Shown here piece after piece: positions 9,391-18,611 of a DNA stretch of 64,000 bases. Numbering within the stretch: position 1 is the first letter of the stretch; every line of letters begins with the position of its first letter. The position numbers and the translations under genes are program-made. The stretch covers positions 385,570-449,569 of the forward strand of contig NZ_FTPD01000067.1 in the NCBI RefSeq assembly GCF_900156895.1, written 5' to 3'. This DNA is from Mesorhizobium prunaredense. Lineage in GTDB: Bacteria; Pseudomonadota; Alphaproteobacteria; Rhizobiales; Rhizobiaceae. Below the pieces are notes generated by a model that was not told the origin of the DNA, did not search any database, and was given only the letters and a program-made list of their open reading frames with translations.

Positions 9391-10317
9391 ATGAAAAGCA
9401 AGCACGTGGCCGTCCTTCTGGGTGGATTCTCGTCCGAGCGGCCCGTGTCCTTGTCTTCGGGGAAAGCCTGTGCCGATGCGCTCGAGACGGAAGGCTACCA
9501 GGTCACTCGCGTCGACGTCTCGCGCGATGTTGGATCGGTGCTGGCTGAGCTCAAGCCTGATGTTGTCTTCAATGCGCTGCACGGTCCATTCGGCGAGGAC
9601 GGCACCATCCAGGGCATCCTCGAATATCTTGCCATCCCCTACACCCATTCCGGCGTGCTCGGCTCGGCGCTTGCCATGAACAAGGAACAAGCCAAGAAGA
9701 TCGCCAAGTCCATGGGCATTCCGGTTGCCGAATCGAAGGTGGTCAATCGCTTCGCCATCCAGGACAAGCACCCGATGAAGCCGCCCTACGTCGTCAAGCC
9801 GGTCAATGAGGGGTCGAGCTTCGGCGTCGTCATCGTGCACGAAGGGCAGTCGCATCCGCCGCAGGTCATCGGCTCGTCCGACTGGAAGTATGGCGATACC
9901 GTCATGGTGGAGCGCTATGTGCACGGGCGGGAGTTGACCTGCGCGGTGATGGGCGATGTGGCGCTCGGCGTCTGCGAGATCATCCCGACCGGCCATTCCT
10001 TCTACGACTATGATTCAAAATACGTCGCGGGCGGATCAAAACACGAATGCCCTGCAAAAATTTCACCGAATATTTACCAAAAAATACAGACACTGACGCT
10101 CAGGGCTCACCAAGCTATCGGCTGCCGGGGCGTTTCCCGGTCGGACTTCCGTTATGATGATCGACACTCCGAGAACGGCGAAATTGTCTGGCTCGAGGTC
10201 AACACTCAGCCGGGCATGACGCCGACATCCTTGGTGCCTGAGATCGCCGCGCAGGCGGGACACTCGTTCGGCGATTTGTTGAGTTGGATGGTGGAGGACG
10301 CTTCGTGTCTGCGTTGA
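9391..10317 (+). CDS. ddl: D-alanine--D-alanine ligase
   Basis: A 308-residue ATP-grasp enzyme that makes the D-Ala-D-Ala dipeptide used by MurF. The N-terminus VLLGGFSSERPVSLSSG is the typical Ddl opening, HGPFGEDGTIQG follows, and the metal-binding end reads EVNTQPGMTPTSL. Length matches DdlB. Around 10010-10100 the codon use shifts briefly to A/T-rich codons, but the protein stays in family form. The 3' end overlaps ftsQ by 13 bases. Confidence 0.95.
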   Translation: MKSKHVAVLLGGFSSERPVSLSSGKACADALETEGYQVTRVDVSRDVGSVLAELKPDVVFNALHGPFGEDGTIQGILEYLAIPYTHSGVLGSALAMNKEQAKKIAKSMGIPVAESKVVNRFAIQDKHPMKPPYVVKPVNEGSSFGVVIVHEGQSHPPQVIGSSDWKYGDTVMVERYVHGRELTCAVMGDVALGVCEIIPTGHSFYDYDSKYVAGGSKHECPAKISPNIYQKIQTLTLRAHQAIGCRGVSRSDFRYDDRHSENGEIVWLEVNTQPGMTPTSLVPEIAAQAGHSFGDLLSWMVEDASCLR

Positions 10318-11246
10318 GGTGGGGACAGGGCAAGGGGAAGGGCGCGGCCGGGCCGACGCTGTTCGGTGTGTCGTTGTCGTTCGACCATTTCGTGCTGCCG
10401 CGCCTGCTTCGCCGGCCGGCGCGCCTGCTGGCGCGTCTTGGCGAGGACGACTTCGAGGTGCCGCCGTTTTCCGCAGCCGTGCTGTCGGCGGCGCTGCTCG
10501 TATCGGGCAGTGCTTATGGCGCCTATCTCGGCGGGCATGTCGACGGTATCGTCCAGGGCATCACCGCCCGCACCGGCTTCGCCGTCGACCAGATCAAGGT
10601 CGTCGGCAACCGCGCAACCTCCGAGATCGACATTCTCGACAGGATGCAGCTCGATGGCTGGACGTCGCTGATCGGCTTCGATGCCGAAGCCGCGCGGGAA
10701 CGCATCGCCACGCTGCCCTGGGTCGAGGTTGCCGCGGTGCGCAAGGTCTATCCGCACATGCTGGAGGTGCGCATCGAGGAGCGTGAGCCCTTCGCGCTCT
10801 GGCAGCAGGGCAGCGAGCTTTCGGTCATCGAGCGCTCCGGCGCCGCGATCGCGCCATTCTCCGGCGGCAAGCAGTCGCTGCTGCCGCTGATCGTCGGCAC
10901 CGGCGCCCCGGCCAAGGCGCCGGATTTCCTAGCCAGGATCAAGAAATATCCAGAGCTTGCCGCACGGGTCAAAGGCTATATCCGCATCGGCGAACGGCGT
11001 TGGGACCTGAAGCTGGAAAACGGCATCACGGTCAAGCTTCCCGAGGATGGCGAGGACCAGGCGATCGCCGATCTGGTCAGGATGGACCGAGAGAACGGGT
11101 TGCTGACGCGCGATATCGCCGCCGTCGACATGCGCCTTTCCGATCGCCTCGTCGTCCAGTTGACGCCGGAGGCGGCGACGCAGCGTCAGGCCGCGCTCAA
11201 TGAAAAGCCGAAAATGCCGAAGCGCAAGCCGGAGACGAAGATATGA
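10305..11246 (+). CDS. ftsQ: Cell division protein FtsQ
   Basis: A bitopic inner membrane divisome protein of 313 residues. A basic cytoplasmic tail precedes one hydrophobic segment (about residues 55-75), then a POTRA domain (IDQIKVVGNRATSEIDIL) and the FtsQ domain with LPWVEVAAVRKVYP. I chose the GTG at 10305 because GGAGG lies eight bases upstream. The ORF can also begin at a TTG 21 bases earlier. It overlaps ddl at the 5' end and ftsA at the 3' end (ATGA). Confidence 0.92.
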   Translation: MSALRWGQGKGKGAAGPTLFGVSLSFDHFVLPRLLRRPARLLARLGEDDFEVPPFSAAVLSAALLVSGSAYGAYLGGHVDGIVQGITARTGFAVDQIKVVGNRATSEIDILDRMQLDGWTSLIGFDAEAARERIATLPWVEVAAVRKVYPHMLEVRIEEREPFALWQQGSELSVIERSGAAIAPFSGGKQSLLPLIVGTGAPAKAPDFLARIKKYPELAARVKGYIRIGERRWDLKLENGITVKLPEDGEDQAIADLVRMDRENGLLTRDIAAVDMRLSDRLVVQLTPEAATQRQAALNEKPKMPKRKPETKI

Positions 11247-12550
11247 GCTGGCTTGGCGGCAACAGCGATGCCTCGTCGCGCCGGTCCGGCATCATGACGG
11301 TGCTGGATGTCGGTTCGAGCAAGGTCTGCTGCGTGGTGGCCAAGCTCAAGCCGCGCGAGGACGGCATGCTGCTGCGCGGGCGCTCGCATCGCATCCAGGT
11401 GATCGGCATCGGCCACCAGAAATCGCAAGGCGTGAAATCGGGTGTCGTCATCGATCTCGACAGGGCCGAGCACGCCATCCGCCTTGCCGTCGATGCCGCC
11501 GAGCGCATGGCCGGGCTGACCGTCGATTCGCTGATCGTCAACATGACGGCCGGCCGGCTGAAGAGCGAAAGCTTCTCGGCAACCATCAACCTTGGCGGCC
11601 ATGAGGCCGACGAGGCCGACATCAAGCGTGTGCTTGCCGCCGGCGCCAAGCAGGCGCTGCGGGCCGAACGCGAAGTGATCCATTCGCTTCCCGTCGGCTT
11701 TTCGCTGGACGCCGAGCGCGGCGTGCGTGATCCGCGCGGCATGGTCGGCGACCAGCTCGGTGTCGACATGCACGTGCTGACGGGTGACGCGGCACCGTTG
11801 CGCAATCTGGAGCTTTGCATCAACCGTTCGCACCTGTCGGTCGAGCGCATGGTGGCGACGCCCTATGCCAGCGGGCTTGCCGCGCTGGTCGACGACGAAC
11901 TCGAGATGGGCGCAACCTGCATCGACATGGGCGGCGGCACCACGACGATCTCGATGTTTTCGGAAGGCAAGTTCGTTCATGGCGACGCCATCGCCATCGG
12001 CGGCAACCACGTCACGCTGGACATGGCCAAGGGCCTGTCAACCTCGCTCGACGCCGCCGAGAGGCTGAAAGTGATGCATGGCTCGGCGCTGCCCGGCAGT
12101 GCCGACGACCGCGACCTGGTCTCGATACAGCCGATCGGCGAGGATGGTGAGGTGCCGCTTCAGATTCCGCGTTCGGTGATGACGCGTATCATCCGGGCGC
12201 GCATCGACGAGACGCTCGAACTGTTGCGCGACCGGCTGAACAGGTCCGGCTACGGCAACGCCGTCGGCAAGCGCGTCGTGCTGACCGGCGGCGCCAGCCA
12301 GCTTTCCGGCCTGCCCGAGGCAGCGCGCCGCATTCTCGGACGCAATGTGCGCATCGGCCGTCCGCTCGGTGTGGCGGGCTTGCCGGAGGCGGCCAAGGGG
12401 CCGGCTTTCTCGACGCCGGTCGGGCTTCTGATCTACCCGCAGATGGCGAATTTCGAGAGCCATCCGGCGAAAGGCATTTCTGGTCTCAGGATGACCGGAA
12501 CAGGCGGAAAACTGCATCGAATGAGTCAGTGGTTGAGAGACAGTTTTTAA
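11243..12550 (+). CDS. ftsA: Cell division protein FtsA
   Basis: A 435-residue actin-fold ATPase that anchors FtsZ to the membrane and recruits later divisome proteins. The phosphate 1 loop reads VLDVGSSKVCC near residue 20, and the phosphate 2 loop is CIDMGGGTTT. The extreme C-terminus HRMSQWLRDSF looks like the amphipathic membrane-targeting helix. ftsZ begins 67 bases downstream. Confidence 0.96.
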   Translation: MSWLGGNSDASSRRSGIMTVLDVGSSKVCCVVAKLKPREDGMLLRGRSHRIQVIGIGHQKSQGVKSGVVIDLDRAEHAIRLAVDAAERMAGLTVDSLIVNMTAGRLKSESFSATINLGGHEADEADIKRVLAAGAKQALRAEREVIHSLPVGFSLDAERGVRDPRGMVGDQLGVDMHVLTGDAAPLRNLELCINRSHLSVERMVATPYASGLAALVDDELEMGATCIDMGGGTTTISMFSEGKFVHGDAIAIGGNHVTLDMAKGLSTSLDAAERLKVMHGSALPGSADDRDLVSIQPIGEDGEVPLQIPRSVMTRIIRARIDETLELLRDRLNRSGYGNAVGKRVVLTGGASQLSGLPEAARRILGRNVRIGRPLGVAGLPEAAKGPAFSTPVGLLIYPQMANFESHPAKGISGLRMTGTGGKLHRMSQWLRDSF

Positions 12551-12617
12551 ATTGACGGGGACAGCCCCATAGGCGGCCGCAGCGGCGAAGCGGCGGGAAA
12601 GGCAAAGGACGGAGACA

Positions 12618-14276
12618 ATGACCATCAATCTGCAAAAGCCGGATATCACCGAGCTGAAGCCGCGTATCACCGTGTTCGGTGTCGGCGGCGGCGGCGGCAA
12701 TGCCGTCAACAACATGATCACCGCCGGCTTGCGCGGCGTCGAATTCGTGGTGGCCAATACCGATGCGCAGGCGCTGACCATGTCCAAGGCGGATCGTCTG
12801 ATCCAGCTCGGCGCGCATGTCACCGAGGGCCTGGGTGCGGGGTCGCAGCCGGAAGTCGGACGCGCCGCGGCGGAGGAATGCATCGACGAGATCGTCGATC
12901 ATCTCTCCAACACCCACATGTGCTTCGTCACTGCCGGCATGGGCGGCGGCACCGGCACGGGGGCCGCGCCTGTCGTTGCACGTGCCGCGCGCGAGAAGGG
13001 GATTCTCACCGTCGGCGTCGTCACCAAGCCGTTCCATTTCGAAGGCCAGCGCCGCATGAAGACGGCGGATCTGGGCATCGAGGAATTGCAGAAATGCGTC
13101 GATACCCTCATCGTCATCCCCAACCAGAACCTGTTCCGGCTGGCCAATGACAAGACCACCTTTGCCGACGCTTTCGCCATGGCCGACCAGGTGCTCTATT
13201 CCGGCGTCGCCTGCATCACCGACCTGATGGTCAAGGAAGGGCTGATCAACCTCGACTTCGCCGACGTCCGCTCGGTCATGCGCGAGATGGGCAAGGCGAT
13301 GATGGGGACGGGCGAAGCTTCCGGCGAGGGTCGCGCCATGGCCGCCGCCGAAGCCGCGATCGCTAATCCGCTGCTCGACGAGACCTCGATGAAGGGCGCC
13401 AAGGGGCTGTTGATCTCGATCACCGGCGGTCGCGACCTGACCCTGTTCGAAGTCGACGAGGCGGCGACCCGAATTCGCGAGGAGGTCGACCAGGAAGCCA
13501 ACATCATCCTGGGTGCGACGTTCGACGAGGATCTCGAAGGCGTCATCCGCGTCTCGGTGGTCGCTACCGGCATCGACAAATCGGCAGCAGAAATTGCTGC
13601 CGCGCCGATCGCCATCCGCACGGCTCCGCCAAAGCCTGTCAGCCGCCCGGCCGCTCCGGTCACGGAAAGCCGTCCGGCGCCTGTCCAGCAGGGAGGCTAC
13701 GAGCCGCGCGCCGCCGATCCTGTCGCCGAGGCAATCCAGCTCGCCGAGGCGAATGCGGCGGCGATGGCGCGTCCCGCGCCGGCTTCCCAGGCGGAAGATT
13801 TCCGCCCGCAGAGCAAGATCTTCCAGGCGCCGCCGGCCCAGCCGCAGCCGATGCTGCAGCCAATGGTTCAGCAAACGATGCAGCCCGCTCCGCAGCGTGA
13901 AGTGCTTCAGCCGGCAGCGCCCCAGCGCATGCCGCGCGTCGAGGACTTTCCGCCGGTGGTGAAAGCCGAGGTGGAAGCCAAAAGCCGTCCGGCCGACCAC
14001 GAGAACAGCGGACCGATGGGACTGCTCAAGCGCCTGACCAACGGCCTTACCCGTCGCGAAGAAGAGCCCGCACGGCTGCAGCCGGCGCAGCCGCGCGAGC
14101 CGAAATTGCGCCAGGCGGCACCCGAAGTGCGCCGCCTTGCCAGCCAGGATCCGCAGCTTTACGCGCCACGCCGCGGCCAATTGGACGACCAGGGCCGGCT
14201 GACGCCGCAGAGCAGGGCTGTCCAGGAAGACGATCAGCTGGAGATTCCGGCATTCCTGCGCCGCCAGGCCAACTGA
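12618..14276 (+). CDS. ftsZ: Cell division GTPase FtsZ with long C-terminal linker
   Basis: The tubulin-like GTPase that forms the Z ring. The signature GGGTGTGAAP lies at about residues 108-117 and the T7 region follows. At 552 residues it is much longer than the roughly 380 of E. coli. The extra length is a Pro/Gln/Ala-rich linker from about residue 325 to 535, common in Alphaproteobacteria. The last residues, LEIPAFLRRQAN, are the conserved tail that binds FtsA and other partners. A start site with GGAG-like sequence lies just upstream (ggacggagaca). Confidence 0.97.
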   Translation: MTINLQKPDITELKPRITVFGVGGGGGNAVNNMITAGLRGVEFVVANTDAQALTMSKADRLIQLGAHVTEGLGAGSQPEVGRAAAEECIDEIVDHLSNTHMCFVTAGMGGGTGTGAAPVVARAAREKGILTVGVVTKPFHFEGQRRMKTADLGIEELQKCVDTLIVIPNQNLFRLANDKTTFADAFAMADQVLYSGVACITDLMVKEGLINLDFADVRSVMREMGKAMMGTGEASGEGRAMAAAEAAIANPLLDETSMKGAKGLLISITGGRDLTLFEVDEAATRIREEVDQEANIILGATFDEDLEGVIRVSVVATGIDKSAAEIAAAPIAIRTAPPKPVSRPAAPVTESRPAPVQQGGYEPRAADPVAEAIQLAEANAAAMARPAPASQAEDFRPQSKIFQAPPAQPQPMLQPMVQQTMQPAPQREVLQPAAPQRMPRVEDFPPVVKAEVEAKSRPADHENSGPMGLLKRLTNGLTRREEEPARLQPAQPREPKLRQAAPEVRRLASQDPQLYAPRRGQLDDQGRLTPQSRAVQEDDQLEIPAFLRRQAN

Positions 14277-14277
14277 C

Positions 14278-14335
14278 CTGTTAACGGACCGTAACAGTTG
14301 TTAACAGACAGACAAGAAATTGTTTGCCTGTTAAC
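14278..14335 (+). other. Repeated CTGTTAAC motif and stem-loop after ftsZ
   Basis: Two bases after the ftsZ stop comes a block with three TTAAC motifs. The second part (14300-14335) folds into a 16-base-pair stem closed by a GAAA tetraloop: GTTAACAGACAGACAA pairs with TTGTTTGCCTGTTAAC with one mismatch and one G-U pair. No run of T follows, so it is not a standard intrinsic terminator. It may slow transcription or protect the ftsZ mRNA end. The first part (TTAA, seven bases, TAAC) also loosely resembles a CtrA box. Confidence 0.55.
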
Positions 14336-14549
14336 GCTAAAAGTGCCTGTAAAACAAGGAGTTATGAGACCGTATCCGCTTCGGATCGCGGTTACAGAGA
14401 GTAAGAAACCGTGATTTGGAGACTTCCTGCCGGACCACTATCTTCGCCGCGATCAATTTCGGTTTGCTGGGATTCGGGGAAGTGGCCCTGCCTGCCGATC
14501 AAAGAGCCGCGCCCTTGGGCTTATGAAGCGGACGTAGGCGGTATGGGCT

Positions 14550-15497
14550 ATGGGGTTTGTTTTGCACGACTATCAGACGACACTTAGATCGCGTGCGACG
14601 CTGACGGGCACCGGTGTTCACAGCGGCAATTCTGTTACCGTTCATTTCCTGCCGGCAGACGCTGATACGGGTGTCGTGTTCCAGCTTTCGAATGGAAGCG
14701 AAGTCCGGGAGTTCCGTGCGCTCGTTTCCGAGGTCGGCGCTACCGATCTGTGCACCATGCTCGGCGATCCGGCAGGCGAGCACATCGCCACAGTCGAACA
14801 TCTGATGGCCACGGTTTTCGGGCTCGGCATCGACAATGTCGTCATCGAGATCGACGGCCGTGAGGTTCCGATCCTTGACGGCAGCGCCATGGCGTTCGTC
14901 GAGGCCATCGACCAGGCGGGCATCGATACGCTGCCGATCAAGCGCCGCTACATCAGGGTGGTCAAGCCGGTTCGCATCGAGAACGGTGCCTCCTGGGCGG
15001 AGTTCAGGCCCTATGACGGCACGCGATTCGAAATCGAGATCGATTTCGAAAGCCCGGCGATCGGCCGTCAGCTGTTTGCATCCGACATGAACGCCGACAT
15101 TTTTCGCCGCGATATCGCGCGGGCCCGTACCTTTGGTTTCATGAAGGACGTCGAGCGGCTGTGGGCAGCCGGCTATGCGCTCGGCTCCTCGCTGGAAAAC
15201 TCCCTGGTGATCGGCGACGACAACCGCGTGATCAACATCGGAGGTTTGCGCTATCCCAACGAGTTCGTGCGCCACAAGACGATGGACGCCATGGGCGATC
15301 TGGCGCTGGCCGGCGCCCGGTTCATTGGCTGCTTCCGTTCCTATCGCGGCGGCCACAGGTTGAATGCGGCAGCGCTGCGGCGCCTTTTGTCGGACCGCTC
15401 GGCCTTCGAGATCGTCGAGACGACACGCCGCGAGCGCGGTCGCACCGTCGAAAAGAGCGCCGTCTATGCACCTGTCTACGCGCCCTGGATGATCTGA
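14550..15497 (+). CDS. lpxC: UDP-3-O-acyl-GlcNAc deacetylase LpxC
   Basis: A 315-residue zinc enzyme that commits UDP-GlcNAc to lipid A synthesis. Typical elements are GTGVHSG near the N-terminus, VEHLMATVFGLGIDN with a zinc-binding histidine, EIDGREVPILDGSA, and HKTMDAMGDLALAG with the metal-binding H and D. Length is slightly above E. coli LpxC (305). It follows ftsZ as in Caulobacter and rhizobia, but 273 bases away, so it may have its own promoter. Confidence 0.96.
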   Translation: MGFVLHDYQTTLRSRATLTGTGVHSGNSVTVHFLPADADTGVVFQLSNGSEVREFRALVSEVGATDLCTMLGDPAGEHIATVEHLMATVFGLGIDNVVIEIDGREVPILDGSAMAFVEAIDQAGIDTLPIKRRYIRVVKPVRIENGASWAEFRPYDGTRFEIEIDFESPAIGRQLFASDMNADIFRRDIARARTFGFMKDVERLWAAGYALGSSLENSLVIGDDNRVINIGGLRYPNEFVRHKTMDAMGDLALAGARFIGCFRSYRGGHRLNAAALRRLLSDRSAFEIVETTRRERGRTVEKSAVYAPVYAPWMI

Positions 15498-15711
15498 TTC
15501 TTAACGTTTTCGGGTATTATGGCCGCCGGCCTGTGTTGCATGAATGCACCATCGGCCGGCGAAATCACGCAAGTGTGCGGGCTGCGCCAGGCTGCCACAA
15601 AAATGTGCGAATGGCCGGAGATAGCGTTGCCGGGCACGGCGATTATGGTTATGCCTGCTGCCCCAGGGCGAAATGTCGACTGAAATGACGCCGAAAGGGC
15701 GGAATCCAATC

Positions 15712-16581
15712 ATGTTCTTCAAGCGAATTGGTCAATCGAAAGCGCCGCATCGGGCTGTTTTCCTGGCGCTTTCGGTGGTTGTTCCATCGCTGTTCCTGTC
15801 GGCCTGCATGTCGTCCGAAAAGGATGTCGACCTGTCGACCTATGTCGAGCAGACCGAGCCGGCAGACGTTCTCTACAATCAGGGCCTCGCCAATCTGAAT
15901 GCCGGGCGCCTGCAGGAGGCGAGCCGCAAATTCAGTGCGGTCGACCGCCAGCATCCTTATTCCGAATACGCCCGCAAATCGATGGTGATGGGCGCCTTTG
16001 CCGACTATCGCCAGGGCAACTATACCGAGGCGATCGGTTCGGCCAAGCGCTATCTCACGCTCTATCCGTCGACCGACGACGCTGCCTATGCCCAGTACAT
16101 CATCGGGCTCAGCTACTACCGGCAGATCAGGGATGTCACCCAGGACCAGAAGGAAGCGCGTCAGACCGTGCAGACGATGCAGGATCTGGTGACGCGCTGG
16201 CCCGATTCCGAATATGTCGACGACGCCCAGGAAAAGATCCGCTTCGCCAACGACCAGCTCGCCGGCAAGGAGATGCAGATCGGCCGCTACTATCTCGAGC
16301 GCCGAGAATACATCGCCGCCGTCAAGCGGTTCCGCGTCGTGGTGGAGACCTATTCCAACACGCGCCATGTCGAGGAAGCGCTCGCGCGCCTTACCGAAAC
16401 CTATTACGCGATGGGGCTGACATCGGAAGCGCAGACTGCCGCTGCCGTGCTTGGCACCAACTATCCCGACAGCGTGTGGTACAAGGATTCCTACAAGCTC
16501 CTGCAGACTGGTGGGCTGGAGCCGCGCGAGAATGCGGGCTCGTGGATCGCCAAGGCCGGGAAGCTGATCACCGGCGCCTGA
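15712..16581 (+). CDS. bamD: Outer membrane assembly lipoprotein BamD (ComL)
   Basis: A periplasmic lipoprotein of the BAM complex, about 289 residues. A signal peptide ends in the lipobox LSAC at about residue 32, and tetratricopeptide-like repeats follow (LYNQGLANLNAGRLQEASRKF). I prefer the ATG at 15712, which places the signal peptide normally. An in-frame ATG at 15673 would add 13 polar residues before it. recN follows after 13 bases. Confidence 0.93.
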   Translation: MFFKRIGQSKAPHRAVFLALSVVVPSLFLSACMSSEKDVDLSTYVEQTEPADVLYNQGLANLNAGRLQEASRKFSAVDRQHPYSEYARKSMVMGAFADYRQGNYTEAIGSAKRYLTLYPSTDDAAYAQYIIGLSYYRQIRDVTQDQKEARQTVQTMQDLVTRWPDSEYVDDAQEKIRFANDQLAGKEMQIGRYYLERREYIAAVKRFRVVVETYSNTRHVEEALARLTETYYAMGLTSEAQTAAAVLGTNYPDSVWYKDSYKLLQTGGLEPRENAGSWIAKAGKLITGA

Positions 16582-16594
16582 GCGGCGCGTCACC

Positions 16595-18265
16595 ATGCTT
16601 TCCAGACTGTCGATCCGCGATATCGTTCTGATCGAGAAGCTGGACATCGACTTCTCGTCCGGTCTTTCAGTGTTGACCGGCGAAACCGGTGCTGGAAAAT
16701 CCATCCTGCTCGACGCGCTGTCGCTGGCGCTTGGCGCCCGCGGCGACGCCTCGCTGGTGCGGCATGGCGCGGCACAGGGCCAGATCATCGCCGTGTTCGA
16801 CGTGCCGCGCAACCATCCTGCCCGCATGCTGCTTGCCGACAACGCCATCGAGGACGATGGCGACATCATTCTGCGCCGCGTGCAGACGGCGGACGGCCGT
16901 ACCCGCGTCTTCGTCAACGACCAGCCTTCCAGCGTGACACTGATGCGCGATGTCGGTCACGCGCTGGTCGAGATCCACGGCCAGCATGACGAGCGAGCCC
17001 TGGTCGATCCCGGCGCCCATCGCGAATTGCTCGACAGTTTTGGCGGTCATCTCGGCGCTGTGCGGGCGACCGGCGAGGCATGGCGGTACTGGCGGGCCTG
17101 CGAGCAGGAGCTTTCGCGGCATCGCGCCAAGGTGGAAGCGGCGGCCCGTGAGGCCGACTATCTGCGCGCCGCGGTCGCCGAATTGACGAAGCTCGACCCC
17201 CAGCCCGGCGAGGAAGCCGAGCTTGCCGAGCTGCGCGCCTCGATGATGCGGGCGGAAAAGATCGCCTCGGAAATCCACGATGCGCAAGATGTGCTCTCGG
17301 GCCCGTCTTCACCCCTGCCGCAACTCGCCAGCCTGTTGCGGCGGCTGCAGCGCAAGGTGACCGAGGCGCCCGGCCTGCTCGACGATGTTGTCAGATCGCT
17401 CGATGAGGCGATGCTTTCGCTCGACGCAGCGCAATCGGGCGTGGAAGCGGCACTTCGCGCCACCGAATACGATCCGCGGCGGCTGGAACAGGCCGAGGAG
17501 CGGCTGTTTTCGCTGCGCGCCGCCTCACGCAAGCACAGTGTGGCGGTCGACGATCTGGCGCAATTGCGCGATACGATGGCCGCCGATCTCGCCGATCTCG
17601 ACGCCGGCGAGGAGCGCCTGCACGGGCTGCAGAAGCAAGCCGCCGCCGCGCGCGAAACCTATGACATTTCCGCAGCCCAGCTTTCGTCGCATCGCCATGC
17701 GGCGGCGGTCGGATTGACCAAGGCGGTGATGGCCGAACTGCCGGCGCTGAAGCTCGAACGGGCAGCCTTCATCGTCGAGATGGCAAGCGAGGCCGAGAGC
17801 CGCACGGAAGATGGCATCGACCAGGTCGAGTTCTGGGTGCGTACCAATCCCGGCACAAGACCGGGCCCGATGATGAAAGTCGCCTCCGGTGGCGAACTTT
17901 CGCGGTTCCTGCTGGCGCTGAAGGTGGCGCTGGCCGACCGCGGCTCGGCGCCGACCCTGGTGTTCGATGAAATCGACACCGGCGTTGGCGGCGCGGTGGC
18001 GGACGCCATCGGCCAAAGGCTGGCGCGGCTGTCGAAGCGCGTGCAGGTGCTTTCGGTCACGCACGCGCCGCAAGTGGCGGCACGCGCGGCGACGCATTTC
18101 CTGATCTCCAAATCCGGCGGCGCCGATCGTGTCGCCACCGGCATTGCCGAGATGGATCGGGCGGCGCGCCAGGAAGAGATCGCGCGGATGCTCGCCGGAG
18201 CGACCATCACCGACGAGGCGCGTGCGGCCGCCGAGCGGCTGCTTCGCGAAAACACCGCGGCCTAA
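16595..18265 (+). CDS. recN: DNA repair protein RecN
   Basis: A 556-residue SMC-like ATPase for double-strand break repair. The Walker A motif GETGAGKSILLDAL is near residue 35. A coiled-coil middle (about 155-370) is followed by the ABC signature SGGELSRF and Walker B LVFDEIDTGVGG. Length fits the family. The TAA stop is also the first three bases of a palindromic repeat, so an inserted element may have supplied or replaced the original end. Confidence 0.96.
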   Translation: MLSRLSIRDIVLIEKLDIDFSSGLSVLTGETGAGKSILLDALSLALGARGDASLVRHGAAQGQIIAVFDVPRNHPARMLLADNAIEDDGDIILRRVQTADGRTRVFVNDQPSSVTLMRDVGHALVEIHGQHDERALVDPGAHRELLDSFGGHLGAVRATGEAWRYWRACEQELSRHRAKVEAAAREADYLRAAVAELTKLDPQPGEEAELAELRASMMRAEKIASEIHDAQDVLSGPSSPLPQLASLLRRLQRKVTEAPGLLDDVVRSLDEAMLSLDAAQSGVEAALRATEYDPRRLEQAEERLFSLRAASRKHSVAVDDLAQLRDTMAADLADLDAGEERLHGLQKQAAAARETYDISAAQLSSHRHAAAVGLTKAVMAELPALKLERAAFIVEMASEAESRTEDGIDQVEFWVRTNPGTRPGPMMKVASGGELSRFLLALKVALADRGSAPTLVFDEIDTGVGGAVADAIGQRLARLSKRVQVLSVTHAPQVAARAATHFLISKSGGADRVATGIAEMDRAARQEEIARMLAGATITDEARAAAERLLRENTAA

Positions 18266-18367
18266 AGCGCGTCGCATTTGAACGGATTCATGTGACGCGC
18301 TTTAGGTTCTTGTTTTTATGCATGTCGTTATCGCAAAACCGCTGCGCACTTTTGCGCGACATGCATT
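18263..18367 (+). repeat. Intergenic double-palindrome repeat, type II
   Basis: Two palindromes in series. The first has 11-base arms, TAAAGCGCGTC and GACGCGCTTTA. The second is bounded by ATGCATGTCG and CGACATGCAT. A nearly identical copy lies at 57627-57726 in the same orientation, and half a copy in reverse lies at 33858-33904. It begins on the recN stop codon and could act as a transcription end structure. Confidence 0.9.
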
Positions 18368-18494
18368 AGCGGAGCTCATGCTCGGCGTTGTGGATCGAGT
18401 CAGGATGTGGCTCCATCCTGCTGTTCAGCAATGATTTTCCCGTGCCTGGTCTCTCCCTTATGAGAGAATCCTGTTCTATTGTGTCGCGCCACCG

Positions 18495-18599
18495 CTACAG
18501 CGCCGCGCGTCCTTTCGGACGCGCAAAGGACGCTGTAGCAATTTGATTTTTGCGCATGATCCTTTCCGAAGATCGTTCCGATCTTCGGGGTCATGCGCC
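18495..18599 (-). repeat. Intergenic double-palindrome repeat, type I
   Basis: One palindrome bounded by CTACAGCG and CGCTGTAG, then a second around GAAGATCG/CGATCTTC bounded by GCGCATGA and TCATGCGC. This is the reverse complement, with a few changes, of the copy inside the DUF2065 gene at 62634-62738. The rest of the recN-ligA gap (18368-18494) shows only a small hairpin (CTCTC, six bases, GAGAG near 18452) and no gene. Confidence 0.9.
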
Positions 18600-18611
18600 A
18601 GGGAGCGGTGC

